NCBI GenBank assembly: GCA_015680685.1
Contig: MNCI01022757.1
Location: 384,300 to 448,299, forward strand
Direction of reading: 5' to 3'
Length of the DNA stretch: 64,000 nt
Source: Gnetum montanum
Lineage: Eukaryota > Streptophyta > Gnetopsida > Gnetales > Gnetaceae
This document shows positions 45,824 to 58,376 of the stretch, in pieces. Position numbers and translations under genes: made by a program. Under the pieces are notes generated by a model. The model searched no databases. It saw nothing but the letters and a program-made list of their open reading frames with translations, and was not told the origin of the DNA. Each line of letters starts with the position of its first letter. The first letter of the stretch is position 1.

Positions 45824-47737
45824 TGTGACATCTAAAAACTTCGGTGGCTAGAACATCAAGAGGTTGGCAGGTGTATAGTGTAACCATGATTCCATACAAG
45901 GGTCATGCTAGGAAATAAAAACAAAGTGCCCTAAATGATCTTGTAGATCATATAGGGATTTACATGGTGTTAAAATGATTGTGTGTAAGAGGGGTTTATA
46001 CTACATTATGCACAGACACAGGGATTGGCTGAACCAAAGCATAACAAGGTGTCCCAACCTGAGTACAGTGATGTTAACATGTAAATACATATCAAAATAG
46101 TAGAAAAGTACAAGAGTTATGCTTAATATCAAAGAAAAATTCTTGAAAAAATGGAACAGAGCTTGAAAATGAAAAATGCACCACCCCAAAAAGGGGGAGC
46201 GTAGCTATTGCAAGAAAAGAGGTGAGAATAGTACATAGTGTATAGGCAGACATATTGATAGTGTAGTAGTGCAATCATAATCTCTAGGATGTTGAGGATG
46301 TGGAGCTAATGGCTATCATAGGAAATGAACCTACTAGGTTAGCTATTGCTGTGTTTTGCCAATGCAATGTTGGATTGTGTTTTGGGAGGTTCCAAGGTGC
46401 CAAGCTCAAGTGCTTAGGTGTGAGATGCCAGGGATGATCAAAAAGTTAAAATGTCCAATGCTCTTTTGATTTTCCAACCCCTAGAATGCTAAACATCGGG
46501 ATATTTATAAGGCTAAGGTTAGTGTGAGATGTAGATTGGGTGTCACGAGGCATAAGCGTAGATGGGGTTACACTAACATGCTAGGCTCCGATGAGAGTAA
46601 CAAAGTGTTATGCTCTAGAGAACTATAACGGGTCCTCAAAGACTACTAAACTATGACTACACTGCCTAGACTACATGCACCAGAGTTTGAAAGATTGCAA
46701 TGTACTTGAAAATAATGCAAAATAGTACAACTTACAAACTATGCTCTAGGACTACATCTTTCCCTCTTTTAAGTAGGGTCAAGTGTAGGAACAACTTTGG
46801 GAACCAATGGAGGTACAAAAGAGATGCAAATTGCTAATCTTGGTTGCCAGAGCAATGTCAAAGCTAAGACAAAAATTGATGCTAAGTTCTAGAGGCTTTT
46901 AGAGGCTATCAGAGGCTTTTCTCTAGTGTCAAGCTAGCTATGATCTAGAGCATAACACAATACTTAGTGAAAATTTGCAAAATTTTGATGTTTCACATTG
47001 ATTACATTGGCTACACTAGGGAGCATAGTAGAGGTGTAGCAAAGAAACTTAACCAAATTTTGAAAAAATTTGCAATCTTGCTTCATGGTACGCTAGCTAC
47101 ACTCTGGGGCATAGCAGAAGAGGTAGCCTCAAGAGTTAGAAAATGTGCCAAATGTGTCTTCCATGTTGAGCTATCTTGATAGATTATTGTCCAACACTTA
47201 GGCAAAAACTAGGCACTAGAACCTATGCTATGTTTGCTACACTAGGGAGTGTAGCAGAGTGTAGTAACCCACAAGATAGAAAATTCACCAAACTATTGTA
47301 TCCATCCCAAGAAATTCTAACCTCTAGCCTAGTACTTGGGTGAACTGACCACTGGAACATGTGCTATGTTGGCTACACTGGGGAGCACAACAAGTGTGAC
47401 AACCTAGGAGATAGAAAATTTGCCAAATTATTTTGTTCATCCCAAGCGAGCCTAAAAACTTCTGGCTTAACACTTGGGCAAACTAGCCATGGAAGTATGT
47501 GCTATGTTGGTTATGCTACAGAGTGTAGTAGGTAGATTTAGAGCATAGCAAGATACTTAGAAAACTTTTCATGCAACTACTACTGACACTTAGAAAATTT
47601 TGCAAAAAAAGCCTTAATGCATGCTACGCTAGCTACATTAGGGGGCATAGCACCAGCACTTAAAAAAATTTGCCAAGTTTTGACACTTAGAAAAATTTTC
47701 TGTTTAAATGTAGAAGCTTGAAATTGGTGGTATTTCA
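45824..47737 (-). repeat. 3' LTR of element E
   Basis: TGTGACATC to ATTTCA, with TATA box at 46502-46509 on the minus strand. U3 (46510-47737) repeats gctatgttggctacactggggagc and cacttagaaaatttt, a longer U3 than in D. Confidence 0.85.
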
Positions 47738-49300
47738 TTGGCCCCTCTTTGTTAACATCTGGAGGAGTGGCCTAAGAGACATTGACAAAAAAAACGAAAC
47801 ACCATAGCAAACATGACACCAACACTACTCGTCAATGCTCGATTAGATAATGCTTCACTATGCTTGAGAGTACTAAGGAAATAAAGTATGGACAAAGGGA
47901 TATCAAGTGGGAAGTATGCTCATTGTGGATGCAGTTGTAGGATTGTGGCACCTTGATGGCTTGTGATCAAAGCATGATCCCTTCTTGGAGTTCTTGTGAG
48001 GGAGTCATCATGCGGAGATGGTCTACCCCTACGATTTTGACCTCTCGTTGGGGTGCTTGTGAGATGGTCAATCCGAGGTTGGACTAGTTATGAAATGGCA
48101 ATTGTGCTATTTTTATTTGGCTACTTGTTTTGTCCCATTTTTCTTTTGCTTTTGGTTCTTTTTTCTTTTGTCTCTCTCTTCTCATTTTTTTTCCTTTTTG
48201 CTTCTTTTTCATTCACTTTTGTTATTGTTTTAAAGATGTTTTGTTGCTGAGTGGACTATGTGCCACTTAACAAAATTTATTTAGAGGCAACCACGTTGCA
48301 TCTATAGTATAGGTGTTTCCTCCCCAAGATGAGTTGTGTTACATCCACTTGGGGCTTTGACCAATCCAAAGGCTCCCCAAGGGATGAGTTATGTTATGTC
48401 CATCATGGGTTCTATGGTTGATTGAAAGAAGGGTGCCATGTGCATTAGAGAAGCTTGTAGGAAATGTAGGAAAATGTAAGGCGAAGGGGTAAATGCAAAT
48501 AGGCTATAACAGGATAATAGGGATGTGCACTTTTGAGTAGCTTGGTGAGTCAAAGTGGACACATTAGAGTAGTCTAGTAACTTTCCACAATGATGAAACG
48601 CATCTCTAAACAACTATCACTAAGCTTCAACCTACAAACGCAACACAAAGTAAACAAGAAAAATAACCACACCATGTGAGATGAAGGTGAAGTCTTGTTT
48701 GCAAGGGCACTACAAGGGTTGTGAGTGTTGTGTCAGTTGTAGGTGCATGCAGTGTCCAAAGTAGAAAGGCCAGTGCAAGCATCGGTGGTAGCAAGCTACA
48801 AAACCTCTAGCAACCACACCAGAAGTGAGCACCCAAGTGGCTTAAGGCATTGGCGATGTAGGTGCTTGGGAGTCCTCACCAATGATAGGAGCTAGGAAAC
48901 CTAGCAGATTAGCAGAGGGCTAACTTGTTGGATGCTCTTCCCAACTTAGGCAATGGTGAGAGTTGGAGGATGGTAGTGTTGTGGCTACACCACAATATTA
49001 CTAGTTCTCCAACGAGTGATGTTGACAGTGAGAGCTCCAACCAAGATGATTGGTGATGGTGGTGGCAGCTTCAGAAGGTCAGCAAGATGCCTGAAGGCAT
49101 CTCCAAAAGATTAGCAAGATAACAAAGATGGTGATGTTGCAAATATTCTACAGGGTTTTTTCTTAACAACATGAACTTCATTCTAGAATTGAAATGCCCC
49201 ACCCCATCTTACCAAAAAGGCATGAGCAAGCAATAGATGGTTGGAAGTATTCACGCTCACTTATTTGCAGAACTATGTTTGTTGAATTGTTGATGCTGAA
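47738..49300 (-). other. 3' untranslated region of element E
   Basis: Polypurine tract at 47738-47753, then text collinear with D (28049 on) and F. A T-rich pyrimidine stretch at 48107-48240 gives a spurious plus frame. No gene. Confidence 0.65.
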
Positions 49301-49304
49301 CTGC

Positions 49305-49500
49305 AAACCTAGTTTAAGGTCTTGGCAAATCATGTTGTGCTAGTTTAAGGTCCTAGAAAACCACTATGCTAGTTTAACATCATAGTGAATGATGGATTAC
49401 CAGTTTAAGGTCATAGCAGACCATGTTATGGGTGCTAGTTTAATGTCATAGCCCAAGGACATTCTATGCCAGTTTAATATCATAGCAGACATTGCTTACT
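49305..49500. repeat. Minisatellite, 30-40 bp units (element E)
   Basis: Five to six units (tagtttaaggtcttggcaaatcatg, tagtttaacatcatagtgaatg), shorter than in D or F but with the same unit order. Confidence 0.8.
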
Positions 49501-49559
49501 TTGCTTTGTCATTAGCATGACACTACATACTAGGCATAGTACAACTTCAAGTATGAGTG

Positions 49560-50354
49560 GTTAATTGGATTAGCAAACTCATTGCCATCTAGATCAACAA
49601 GCTTGAATGCTCCATTGTCATAAGCCTTTATGACCAAGAAAGGCCCTTCCCAGTTAGCTGGGAATTTATCTATTGGTTTGTGAATGACCTTAAGGACTAG
49701 GTCCCCCTTCTTAATCGGATGTTAACATTGATTGTGATGGTGCTTTTGCCATTTCTTTTCTTGGTACCACTTGATGTGATCAAGTGTTTACATGCACTCC
49801 TCCTCTATAGATTTGAGGTCAATGGTTGTCAATTCATTATTCAAAACCTCATCAATGAAACTTGAGAGGATTATACAAAGTGATGGAACCTGTAATTTAA
49901 TAGGAAACATTGCTTTAGATCCATACACAAGGCTATATGGCATCTTACCTATTGCTATTCTGCATGTTGTGTTGTAGGCCCATAGCACATAGACTAACTA
50001 TTCATGCCATCATCGTTTACTATTTCTAAGCATCCTCTTTAGAAGGTTGATAATGACTTTGTTTGTAGCCTTCACTTGGCCATTCACCTATGGGTAGTAC
50101 AGTGATGAAAAAGAATGTTTGATTCCAAGATGTTTACATAAAGCTTTTATTTCTGCATTGCTAAATTATGGTCCATTGTTTGTGACTATAGTCATGGGTA
50201 GACCAAATCAGGTCATTATGTTGTCTAGAATAAATTTGCAAATCTGTTATGATGTCATATTCCTAAGGGAAATGGCTTCAACCGACTTGGAAAAGTATTC
50301 AATTTTATTTATGATGAAGCTATGTCCTGCAGAAGCATTAGGCATTATAGGTCC
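49560..50354 (-). pseudogene. Element E integrase, C-terminal half
   Basis: The frame 49788-49988 reads LWAYNTTCRIAIGKMPYSLVYGSKA, the conserved end of the Ty3/gypsy integrase core, and is collinear with element F at 34150-34300. Further core text runs to 50354, where the LTR edge TGTGACAACC begins. The rest of pol is absent on the other side of the insertion. Confidence 0.8.
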
Positions 50355-51477
50355 TGTGACAACCGAAAATGTTGGTGGCTGGAAAACATCGAGGGGTTGA
50401 CAAGCATGACAATTTCGACCCTATACTCACAGGAGGGTCGTGTTGGGTGTGTGTACAGATACGGGGCACCCTGAACGATCTGGTCGATCAGACAGGGACT
50501 TAATCGACGTCTATATAGCATTTTGCAATGTTAGTGTGGAAACAAAAATGAAAGTGCGAAGTAATGCCTGAGAATAACTAAAGTAGGAAAAGTAGTGCAA
50601 AAAATGCAAAAATAAGCAGGAAACAAGATAAAGTACAGTTAGAAAGATGCAGCACTCTGAAGCTACAAGCTTGCTCTATCAGGGTGGATACAGTCAATTG
50701 CACGGTGTGGTGGAGTGCAGAGATCCTGAGAGGAACCAAGACATGTAGAGCAAAACAGGTTGTGTGCTTGGGTGCGGCCTTGGATGTTGACAATGCAGGG
50801 GATTCTACCAAGGTGGTAGAAAGGGAGATAGGACAAAATGTCAGCTAAAGATGCTAACTGTTTGCAGTGTCAAATAGAAAGCTTACAATGCTCAGTGCTA
50901 CAATGTGCCAGGAAGAGAGAGCTTAAGTGCCAGAGAGAGGAAAAGTCGAAGACTTTAGAAAATCTTCGGACTTTTCAAATGCTGCTTGTAGGAAAAAATT
51001 TGAACCCTTTGAATGCCATTTTTCGAAAAATTCCTAATAGCCAAAGATCGTCTAACCCCTTGAGCGCTACTTATCAGGGTATTTATAGGGCTAGAGTGCA
51101 TGCAAAAGGGGCGGTTTGGATGCCATGTGCCTCAGGCCCATGTTGACTTGCTGACAGAGCAGAGTTGTAGCTCCGAAGCAGTGCATTTTTCTAACTGCAT
51201 TTTACTTTGCCCCTTGTTTATCATTTGTATTTTACACTATTTTCTACCTCTTTTACATTCAAACATTACTTCGTGATATCATTTTCATTTTCACATAACA
51301 CGTTGCAAAAGGTTATATTAACACCAATTAAGTCCCTATCTAACTGACCAGACCGTTCAGGGTGCCTCGTTTCCGTTCCATCTAGCACGGCCCTCCCGTG
51401 GAAACGAGGTCAATATTGTTAGTAGCCAAAGATCCATCGACGTTCTTTTCTAGCCGTCGATGTTTTCAGTCACTACA
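50355..51477. mobile_element. Inverted pair of LTR fragments inside element E
   Basis: The left arm 50355-50690 (TGTGACAACCGAAAATG...) and right arm 51150-51477 are inverted imperfect copies of the Tat-like LTR edge and R-U5 region. They share accctgaacg-tctggtc-, gcgaagtaatg/cacgaagtaatg and gtt-agaaagatgcag stretches. About 460 bases lie between the arms and include a TATA box at 51080-51087 that belongs to the left copy. The arms keep more CG dinucleotides than any nearby LTR, so this is a younger layer. No convincing target duplication. Could be two head-to-head solo LTR fragments or a foldback-like derivative. Confidence 0.7.
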
Positions 51478-52168
51478 ATGTTCTAGTGAATGATTTCAAA
51501 GTTGCGCTTTGCCCCTATTTCTTGGTATTCTAGGGACAAACCCACATGAAGCTTCACATAAAGGAAGTTATATCTTTCGTTGTCTAACACCATGTGTTTA
51601 GATGGTTGGTTATGTAGTTTGAGTGACTGCTATTGTGCCTGTATAGGACTAAGTGAGAGCTCAATGTCCACCACCTATTGGACGAGACGAGCTACCTCCA
51701 TGCTCAAGGTAGCAGTTGAAGGGTTCATAGGATTCATGTTACCATGTAGAAACACTTTAGAAAAGACAATTCTAAATAGAAAATGATTAAGTGTAGAAAA
51801 CATTGAAAAAAATAGCTAAGTATGAAAATTGTGAAAATAAGCCAAAAATGACTAACACTAGAAATGCTGTTAAAAAGTGACTAACTACGGCATTACACTC
51901 GTTACACTCTAAGAGGTTGTTATGCTCTCTAGAGCACTCAAAGCTTGACACAATGGACATAGTTGGGCTTTCATCCTACATGGTTCCAAGGGAACTGACA
52001 ACTGGAACCAATCTACACCAACTGAAACATAAAAAACTCCTACATTGGCCTATGATCTAGCTACTATCATGGTAGGTCTACAGGGGTGTTATGTCTATGC
52101 TAACTTGCAACTAGTAATGGAGGTGCAAAAAGCATATGAGACTACCCTTGAACACAAAAGAAATGGGA
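51478..52168 (-). other. Element E leader and short coding-like remnant
   Basis: 51478-51770 can be read on the minus strand with few stops (words such as YNFLYVKLHVGLSLEYQEIG) but I do not recognise it; it may be a pre-gag ORF or gag. 51775-51890 is the leader tandem repeat (taagtatgaaaattg). 51900-52168 matches the leader of G. Confidence 0.5.
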
Positions 52169-52187
52169 GGCCCTCTTTCTAGTGCCA
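52169..52187 (-). other. Primer binding site of element E
   Basis: Plus-strand GGCCCTCTTTCTAGTGCCA, five bases from the LTR; equivalent to 31801-31819 in D. Confidence 0.65.
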
Positions 52188-52192
52188 AAAAC

Positions 52193-54098
52193 TATGACAT
52201 CCAAAAACATTGATGGCTAGAACATCGAGAGGTTGGCAGGTACATAGCCTAAACCCCAAATCCGTGTGAGGGTCATGCTGGGAAATAGAAATGAAGTGTC
52301 CTAAATGGTCTTGTCGATCAGATAGGGACTTACATAGTGTTAAAACGACCATATGCAAGATGGGTTTATACTACGTTACACATGAACATCGGGACCAATT
52401 GAACCAGAGCGTAATAGGGTGTCCTGGCCTAAGTATAGCGATGTAAACCTGCAAATACATATCAAAATAGTAGAAAAGTAAAAGAGTTATGCTTAATATC
52501 AAAGAAAAATTCTTGAGAAAATGGAACAAAGCTTGAGAAAAAAATGCACTACCCTAAAAAGGGGGAATGTAGCTATTGTAGGAAAATAGGTGAGAATGAT
52601 ATGCGATGTACAAGCAGGCACAGTGGCAATGTAGTAGTGCAATCATAGTCTCTGGGACACCAAGGATGTGGAACTAACGACTACAATGGGAACTAAATCT
52701 GTTTGGTTGACTATTGCTGTGTTCTACAGGTGCAATGGTGAATTGCATTTTGGGAGGCACCAAGGTGCAAAGCTCAGGTGCTTAGATGTGAGAATGCTAG
52801 AGATGCTTAGAAAGTTAAAATGCCCGATGCTCTTTTGATTTTCCAACTCCTAAAATGTTGAACACAAGGGTATTCATAGGCTAGGGTTAGCATGAGATGC
52901 AAATTAGGCATCACGTGGCATGAGCATAGATAGGGTTATGCTAACATGCTACTCTCCCATGAGAGTAGCAAAGTGTTACACTCTAAAGAACTATAACAAG
53001 TCCCCAAAGACTACTGAAATATGACTGCATTGCCTAGACTGCATGTGCCAAAGTTTGAAAGACTACAATGTACTTGCAAACAATGAAAAATAGTACAACT
53101 TAGAGGCTACGCTTCAGGACTACGTCTTTCCCTCTTTTGAGTAGGGTCAAACATAGGAAAAACTTTGGGGACCAATGGAGGTGCAAAGAAAATGCAAATT
53201 GCTGATCTTGGTTGCCAAAGGAACGTCAAAGTAAAGACAAAGGTCAATGCCAAGTTTTGGACACTTGTGGAGGCTATTAAAGGCTTTTCTCTAGTGTCAA
53301 GCTAGCTATGCTCTAGAGTGTAACACAACACTTTGTGAAAATTTGTAAAATTTTGATGTTTCACATTGGTTATGCTAGCTACACTGGGGAGTGTAGCAGA
53401 GGCATAGCAAAGATAGTTAGCCAAATTTTCACAAAATCTACAGTCTTCCTTGATGGTGCTCTGGCTACACTCTAGGGCATAGCATGAGAGGTAGCCTCAA
53501 GAGTTAGAAAATGCACCAAATGTGTCTTCCATGTTGAGATAGCTTGACAAATTCTTGTCCAACAGTTAGGCAAAAACTGGGCACTGGAACTTGTATTATG
53601 CTTGCTACACTAGGGAGCATAGTAGAGTATGAGATAGAAAATTTTCTAAACCATTTTGTCCATCCCAAGCAATTCTGACAACCTCTAGCCTAGTACTCGG
53701 GTGAACTGACCACTAGAACATGTGCTATGCTAGCCATGCTGGGGAGCGTAGCAAGCATTCCAACCGAGTAGATAGAAAATTTACTAAATTGTTTCATTCA
53801 TCCCAAGTGACCCTGATGACTTCTGATTTAGCACTTGGGCAAATTGTCCATAGAAGTATGTGCTATACTGGCTACGTTGGGGAGCGTAGTAGGCAGATTC
53901 AGAGCATAGCAAGATACTTAGAAAAATTTTCATGCAACTATTGCTAACACTTAGAAAATTTTTCAAAATAGGCCTTGATGCATGTTACACTGGCTATGCT
54001 AGGGAGAGTAGCGCCAACACTTAGAAAAATTTGCAAATTTTTGACACTTAGAAAAATTTTCTATTTAAATGCAAAAGCTCGAAATTGGTGATGTTTCA
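52193..54098 (-). repeat. 5' LTR of element E
   Basis: TATGACATCC to GTTTCA, collinear with the 3' LTR over its full length. Its TATA box is mutated (TATGAATA on the minus strand, 52871-52878), which would weaken the element's own promoter. Confidence 0.85.
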
Positions 54099-55485
54099 CT
54101 TCTCCCTAGGAGTGTAACCTAGGTAAATGACAAAAAGATTCCAACTATTGGCTACACTCTCTAGGAAGCATAGTCTCAAAAGTAAAGAAATTAACAAAAA
54201 GAAATTCTAATGATTGGGAGTGTAGCACCAAAATGCCCAAGAATTTCACAAAACAAAAATTAACTTCTACCACAACACTCCACACACCCTATGCCCCATG
54301 GTGTTTCCATGCATCCCATGTTTCTTGCAACCATTTCCCTCATGTAAATAGGGACTTTCTATGAGCTAAAAACCCTTGCCCCTCAACTACAGCCCTCACA
54401 AACTATAATAGTTAGAACCTCGCCCTCATCTTCTACCCTACCACTCAAAAAAATTGTGGGATAGAACCCCAACATGCTCTCATTCTGTTTTCGCCCATCC
54501 CATGCACCCAAAGGTAGAAGCAAAAAGAAAGAGAGGGGGATGAGGGGGCCCCATGACCCATCACTCCTAGGTCACGGCTACCTCAACCCCAATCCCATGT
54601 GTTGCTCTTGCCCCCAACCCCATGTGTTGCAGCCATCAAAATAAAGGTAAAAATTTTTTACAAAAAAAACCCCTAGATGCATTGCCTGAAACGAACCTAA
54701 AATGCAAAACCCCATGCCCATGCATCACTGTGTAGAAACCCAAAAGAAAAAAGAAAAACACACAAAGCAAGATCATTCTTCCCATGCACACATTTCCTCG
54801 CACCCTAACCATAGTGGCCATCACAGCCATAGTGATGGTGGTCCCTACCAAGACAAACTACCCCAAGCCCTAAACCCCAACGTGAGGTGAAAGAAAATAT
54901 AAAGCAAGAACCTATCGAACAGGGTGGAGCGTAGCAGGGTACCTAGCAAATGGTGGCTCCCTCCATTCCTCCACACATGCCCAAGGTAGACATCTCAGTG
55001 CTCACTCTCCCTCATCCATGTTGACAAGTTTGGGGTGGTGACATTCACTTTAGCATATCATGTTGACTGCTATGTTCTAGCTACTATTCTTTGAATATTA
55101 TGCTCTAATCACTACACTCTAGCTTCCACTCCTTGCTCTAACCATGCTACGCTCTGTACCTACTTATTTTCACTTTGGAAAATGATAGTTTACCCTTAGC
55201 GAAACACACATATATATCCTCTTGGGATAATTAAATGTGCTACCTACTAGGATAGTGTCCCACACTTAGGAAAATTTTTCAAGTTTTTCTAAGCATAGCA
55301 AGCGGTTGCACATAACAAGGGATAGAGCATAGCAACCAGAGTTATAAAATTTTCAAATTTTTCAAGTGGTCTCTAAACTTAGAAAATTTTCTAAATTTTT
55401 CTAATTGCCTATTGAATGCCTAGCCTAACTCCATGTTCTAAGCACTACTAACCTTGCCTAAACCAACGTAGCTTGCACAAACAAT
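54099..55485. other. LTR-like and purine-rich relics after element E
   Basis: Starts with CTTCT, the right flank of E. Scattered gcatagtc and acttagaaaatttt words (54155-54260, 55060-55420) resemble Tat-like U3 in plus orientation, but I cannot define edges. A strong polypurine run at 54508-54542 could be a decayed polypurine tract. The small frames at 54636-54890 lie on both strands of the same bases and are not supported. Confidence 0.4.
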
Positions 55486-55489
55486 GGTT

Positions 55490-55595
55490 TGCTATGACCT
55501 TAAACTAACAAACCATGGTCTACTAAGACCTTAAACTGGCATCCCATGGCCTACTGAGGCCTGAAACCAGCTCACATACTTGCTTCTCTAATTCC
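55490..55595. repeat. Minisatellite before the plus-strand RT
   Basis: About three units resembling ggtctactaagaccttaaactgg, the reverse complement of the arrays in D, E and F, and in the same sense relative to the coding strand. Confidence 0.7.
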
Positions 55596-55699
55596 ACATT
55601 TCAACGCTTAGGCAAATTTTCATTGCATTTCTTTCCTTATTTTATGCAATATGACTTCATTTAAGATAGGTGTGACTTGATGTTCTTTCTAGTTGTTTT

Positions 55700-57237
55700 C
55701 TAGGATTCTTGGTAGGATTGCAACATGAACATGTGCAGGCATCTTTATTCACCTCTGGTCCTCACTGGATCCCATGGTGACCTCATGTGATGCATTAACC
55801 CTAAATGCCTAGACCTTGAGCCCATGGCCTATGATGAACAAATAACATTCGTAGAGCCACCACTAGACTAGCCAAACCATTTCATTAGAGCTCTAGATCT
55901 AGAGGTAGGTGATGTCACTAAGGATCTCCCCATTGAAATCCTTGTAACAACGCTTAAGGACAAGGTAAAAACATTGAAACTTAGTTCCTTGTTAGAGCCT
56001 CAACACACCCAGAGCATCACAAAAGTCTTCAATGATAACATCAAGGTGTTTGCATGGTCCTACAAAGACATGCCAAACCTAGATCCTCACATAATGTAGC
56101 ATAATATAATCCTTGATCCTCGCATAAAGCCAGTTAAGCAGAAAGCTTGTAGAGTTAGGCATAAGGTGGCATTAGTAGTCTGTGAAGAAATCACCAAGCT
56201 TTACAAAGCTAGTTTCATTTGGGTAGTCGACTATGCAAACTAGGTCTTCAACATCATGGTCATACATAAGAAAAATGGAAGTATATGCATTTGCATAGAC
56301 TTTCAGGACCTAAACAAGGTAACCATTAAAGACAATTTCCTGGTGCCTAATATTGATCAACTGGTCGATACTATAACTGGTCATGCCTTGTTGTCCTTTA
56401 TGGATGGGTTCTCTAGTTACAACCAAATTCAAATCAACCTAGAGCACTAGCTTAGTACTACCTTCATGATCCCTTGGGGTACGTTTACTATACAATGATG
56501 CCTTTTAGACTAAAGAATGCAAGAGCAACCTATCAACGTGCTATGACATACATTTTCAGTGATTATTTGCTAGCTTTTCTCAATGACTACAGTGATGACA
56601 TAGTAGTTAAGTCCAAAATGGCACACAACCATGCAAATGACTTAGACCATGTACTCAAACCTTGCCTAAGACATGACCTTAGATTGAATCCTAAGAAGTG
56701 CATCTTTAGTGTCAAAACAGGTCACATGCTAGGTTCTGTAGTATCAAAAGTAGGCATATGCGTAGACCCCGATAAGGTTATGGCCATCATCAACTTAGCA
56801 CCACTGGCTAACCTTAAGGAGCTACGTGGGTTACAAGGTAGATTGCAATTCATTCACAAGTCTATCACATAGTTAACTAACAAATTGCAACTAATGCAAC
56901 ATCTACTTAAAAAGGGCGTCCACTTCAAGTGGACCCCTTAATGCTAAGTGGCATTTGATAACCTTAAACAAGAGCTAGCCCAACTTCTAACTGCCTACCC
57001 TGCATAAGGAGATAAACCATTCTATATCTATCTTGCAACCTCTGATGCATCCATTGCTTCTCTACTTTTCCAAAAGCAAGACGATGGCTCAAAGGTCATG
57101 TATACTACCTAAATCATGCGTTGGTGGTCCATGAAGCAAAGTACAATGATGTGGAAAAGAACTACCTCATCTTAGTCTTTGCGCTTAAGAAGCAGAGGCA
57201 CTATCTTTTCTGTAGTTAGGTAAACATCATGATTCCT
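55700..57237 (+). pseudogene. Tat-like reverse transcriptase and RNase H start (element H)
   Basis: The approach text (FAWSYKDMPNLDP) at about 56050 is followed by frames 56256-56450 (VIHKKNGSICICIDFQDLN, LLSFMDGFSSYNQIQ) and 56474-56872 (MMPFRLKNARATYQRAM, then KKCIFSVKTGHMLGSVVS). The polymerase active site reads Tyr-Ser-Asp-Asp near 56590 instead of the usual Tyr-Val-Asp-Asp. RNase H begins near 57040 and is cut at about 57237 by viral sequence. A good 3' splice-like site (tgttttctag|g) lies near 55692, upstream of the first RT-linked text. May be the second half of element G. Confidence 0.8.
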
Positions 57238-58376
57238 TGTTGACACTCTTCGGATGAAATTTTAGGCGTACATGGCGTACATGGCTTTTCTTCTTCTTCT
57301 TCTTATTTTGTTGAAGGAGGTGCTGAAGGCTGAGCATGTTTCTATCCCTTCTTTTCTTCCATAAGACGTTTGATCTTTTCAAGTAAAGCTTTATCTCTGG
57401 CATCTTGAATTGGTTCTGCTTTAGGTTGAATAGGAGGAGCAACTCTAGCTAGCTGGATTGGCAGCTTCATTTGATTTTCTAATGTGCAGATCTCATAAAA
57501 CTTTAGAACTTTCTCACTCGCTTGCTATTGTTTCTGACTTCATTCTTGCTGGATTGCATCGTAGGTGTCTAAATGGTCGATCATTTCTTTCAAAAGCTGG
57601 CTACAATGATCACCAATTTTGTTGATTTCACCTTCGATTTGGTCAAGTTGATCTTTAATATTTGTGATGTGCCTTGATCCGTAAAATGTCCAATGAACTA
57701 GATAGTTCAATTGATGTATTTATGACTATTGTTTAGTTGATCTATTGAGAGAATGTTCTAGCAAATAACTGCAACCCACTCTTGTTTGCGGAGGATCTCT
57801 TTGTGAGGCTGTTGTAGAATATGTAGCTTGAGGTGGCCATCTTCCACCACTCAATAGCCTTAGATCTCCATATTATCAATAGACTGTAGGAGTAAACATA
57901 TTTATTCTATGCTAAAATTTATACAAAGTACCTCTAGTATCAAAGTTAGGCGATGCTGACCCTTCATTTTGTTTAGATGAACTTGATGAACTTGCCTTTT
58001 TTTATAGCTTTCTTGGAGGTAGGATTGATGGAATGGCTTCTAATGTGATGACTGCAGATCTTCCAAACTACTACATTGGATACTGACTCCATCTCAATTT
58101 TGGCTTTTCATACATCTTGAATTCTTGTTCTTATAGAAGGTGTTGTATTTTGGGAAAAGATTGAACATATCCTGGGGTTTGGATACTTCGACCACACTAA
58201 ATGAGATGTTGACTTCCTTTTGGAAACTAGACTCCCCATTTCAATTTGTGATTCATAAGAATCATGTTGGATAGTTGAAATGTTCCTCTAGCAGCTACTG
58301 CAGCATAAATTGAACTAGGTAGTAACTCAATTCCATGAACTTTGATGCAAAGTAATAAAGCACTAGTAAAAAACCA
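57238..58376 (-). pseudogene. Viral polyprotein part after the movement-protein-like region
   Basis: The reading frame of 58377-58583 continues past 58376 through several stop codons with good coding character, then becomes Lys/Glu/Gln-rich near 57230-57450 with a coiled-coil look. It ends abruptly at the junction with the retrotransposon RNase H. I see no coat-protein zinc knuckle, so the coat protein may lie beyond the break. Confidence 0.55.

Larger units (their letters stand above)
45824..54098 (-). mobile_element. Element E: Tat-like retrotransposon with internal deletion and insertion
   Basis: LTRs of 1914 bp (45824-47737) and 1906 bp (52193-54098) in minus orientation. Flanks are CCCCT and CTTCT, a possible duplication differing by two C/T transitions. 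Inside, on the minus strand: PBS, leader, a short unidentified coding-like piece, an inverted LTR pair (50355-51477), integrase end, minisatellite, 3' region, polypurine tract. Gag, PR, RT and most of integrase are missing. Confidence 0.85.

Noticed and set aside
48107-48240. Plus-strand open frame rich in Phe/Leu (48053-48250) resembling a membrane protein
   Set aside because: T-rich low-complexity part of the element E 3' region, not conserved in D or F.
54508-54542. Polypurine run considered as the polypurine tract of element G
   Set aside because: The following bases (CATGACCC) do not match the LTR edge TGAAA; kept only as a possibility in the feature note.
54636-54890. Overlapping frames on both strands with His/Gly/Met-rich text
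   Set aside because: Low-complexity and mutually exclusive; no support for either.
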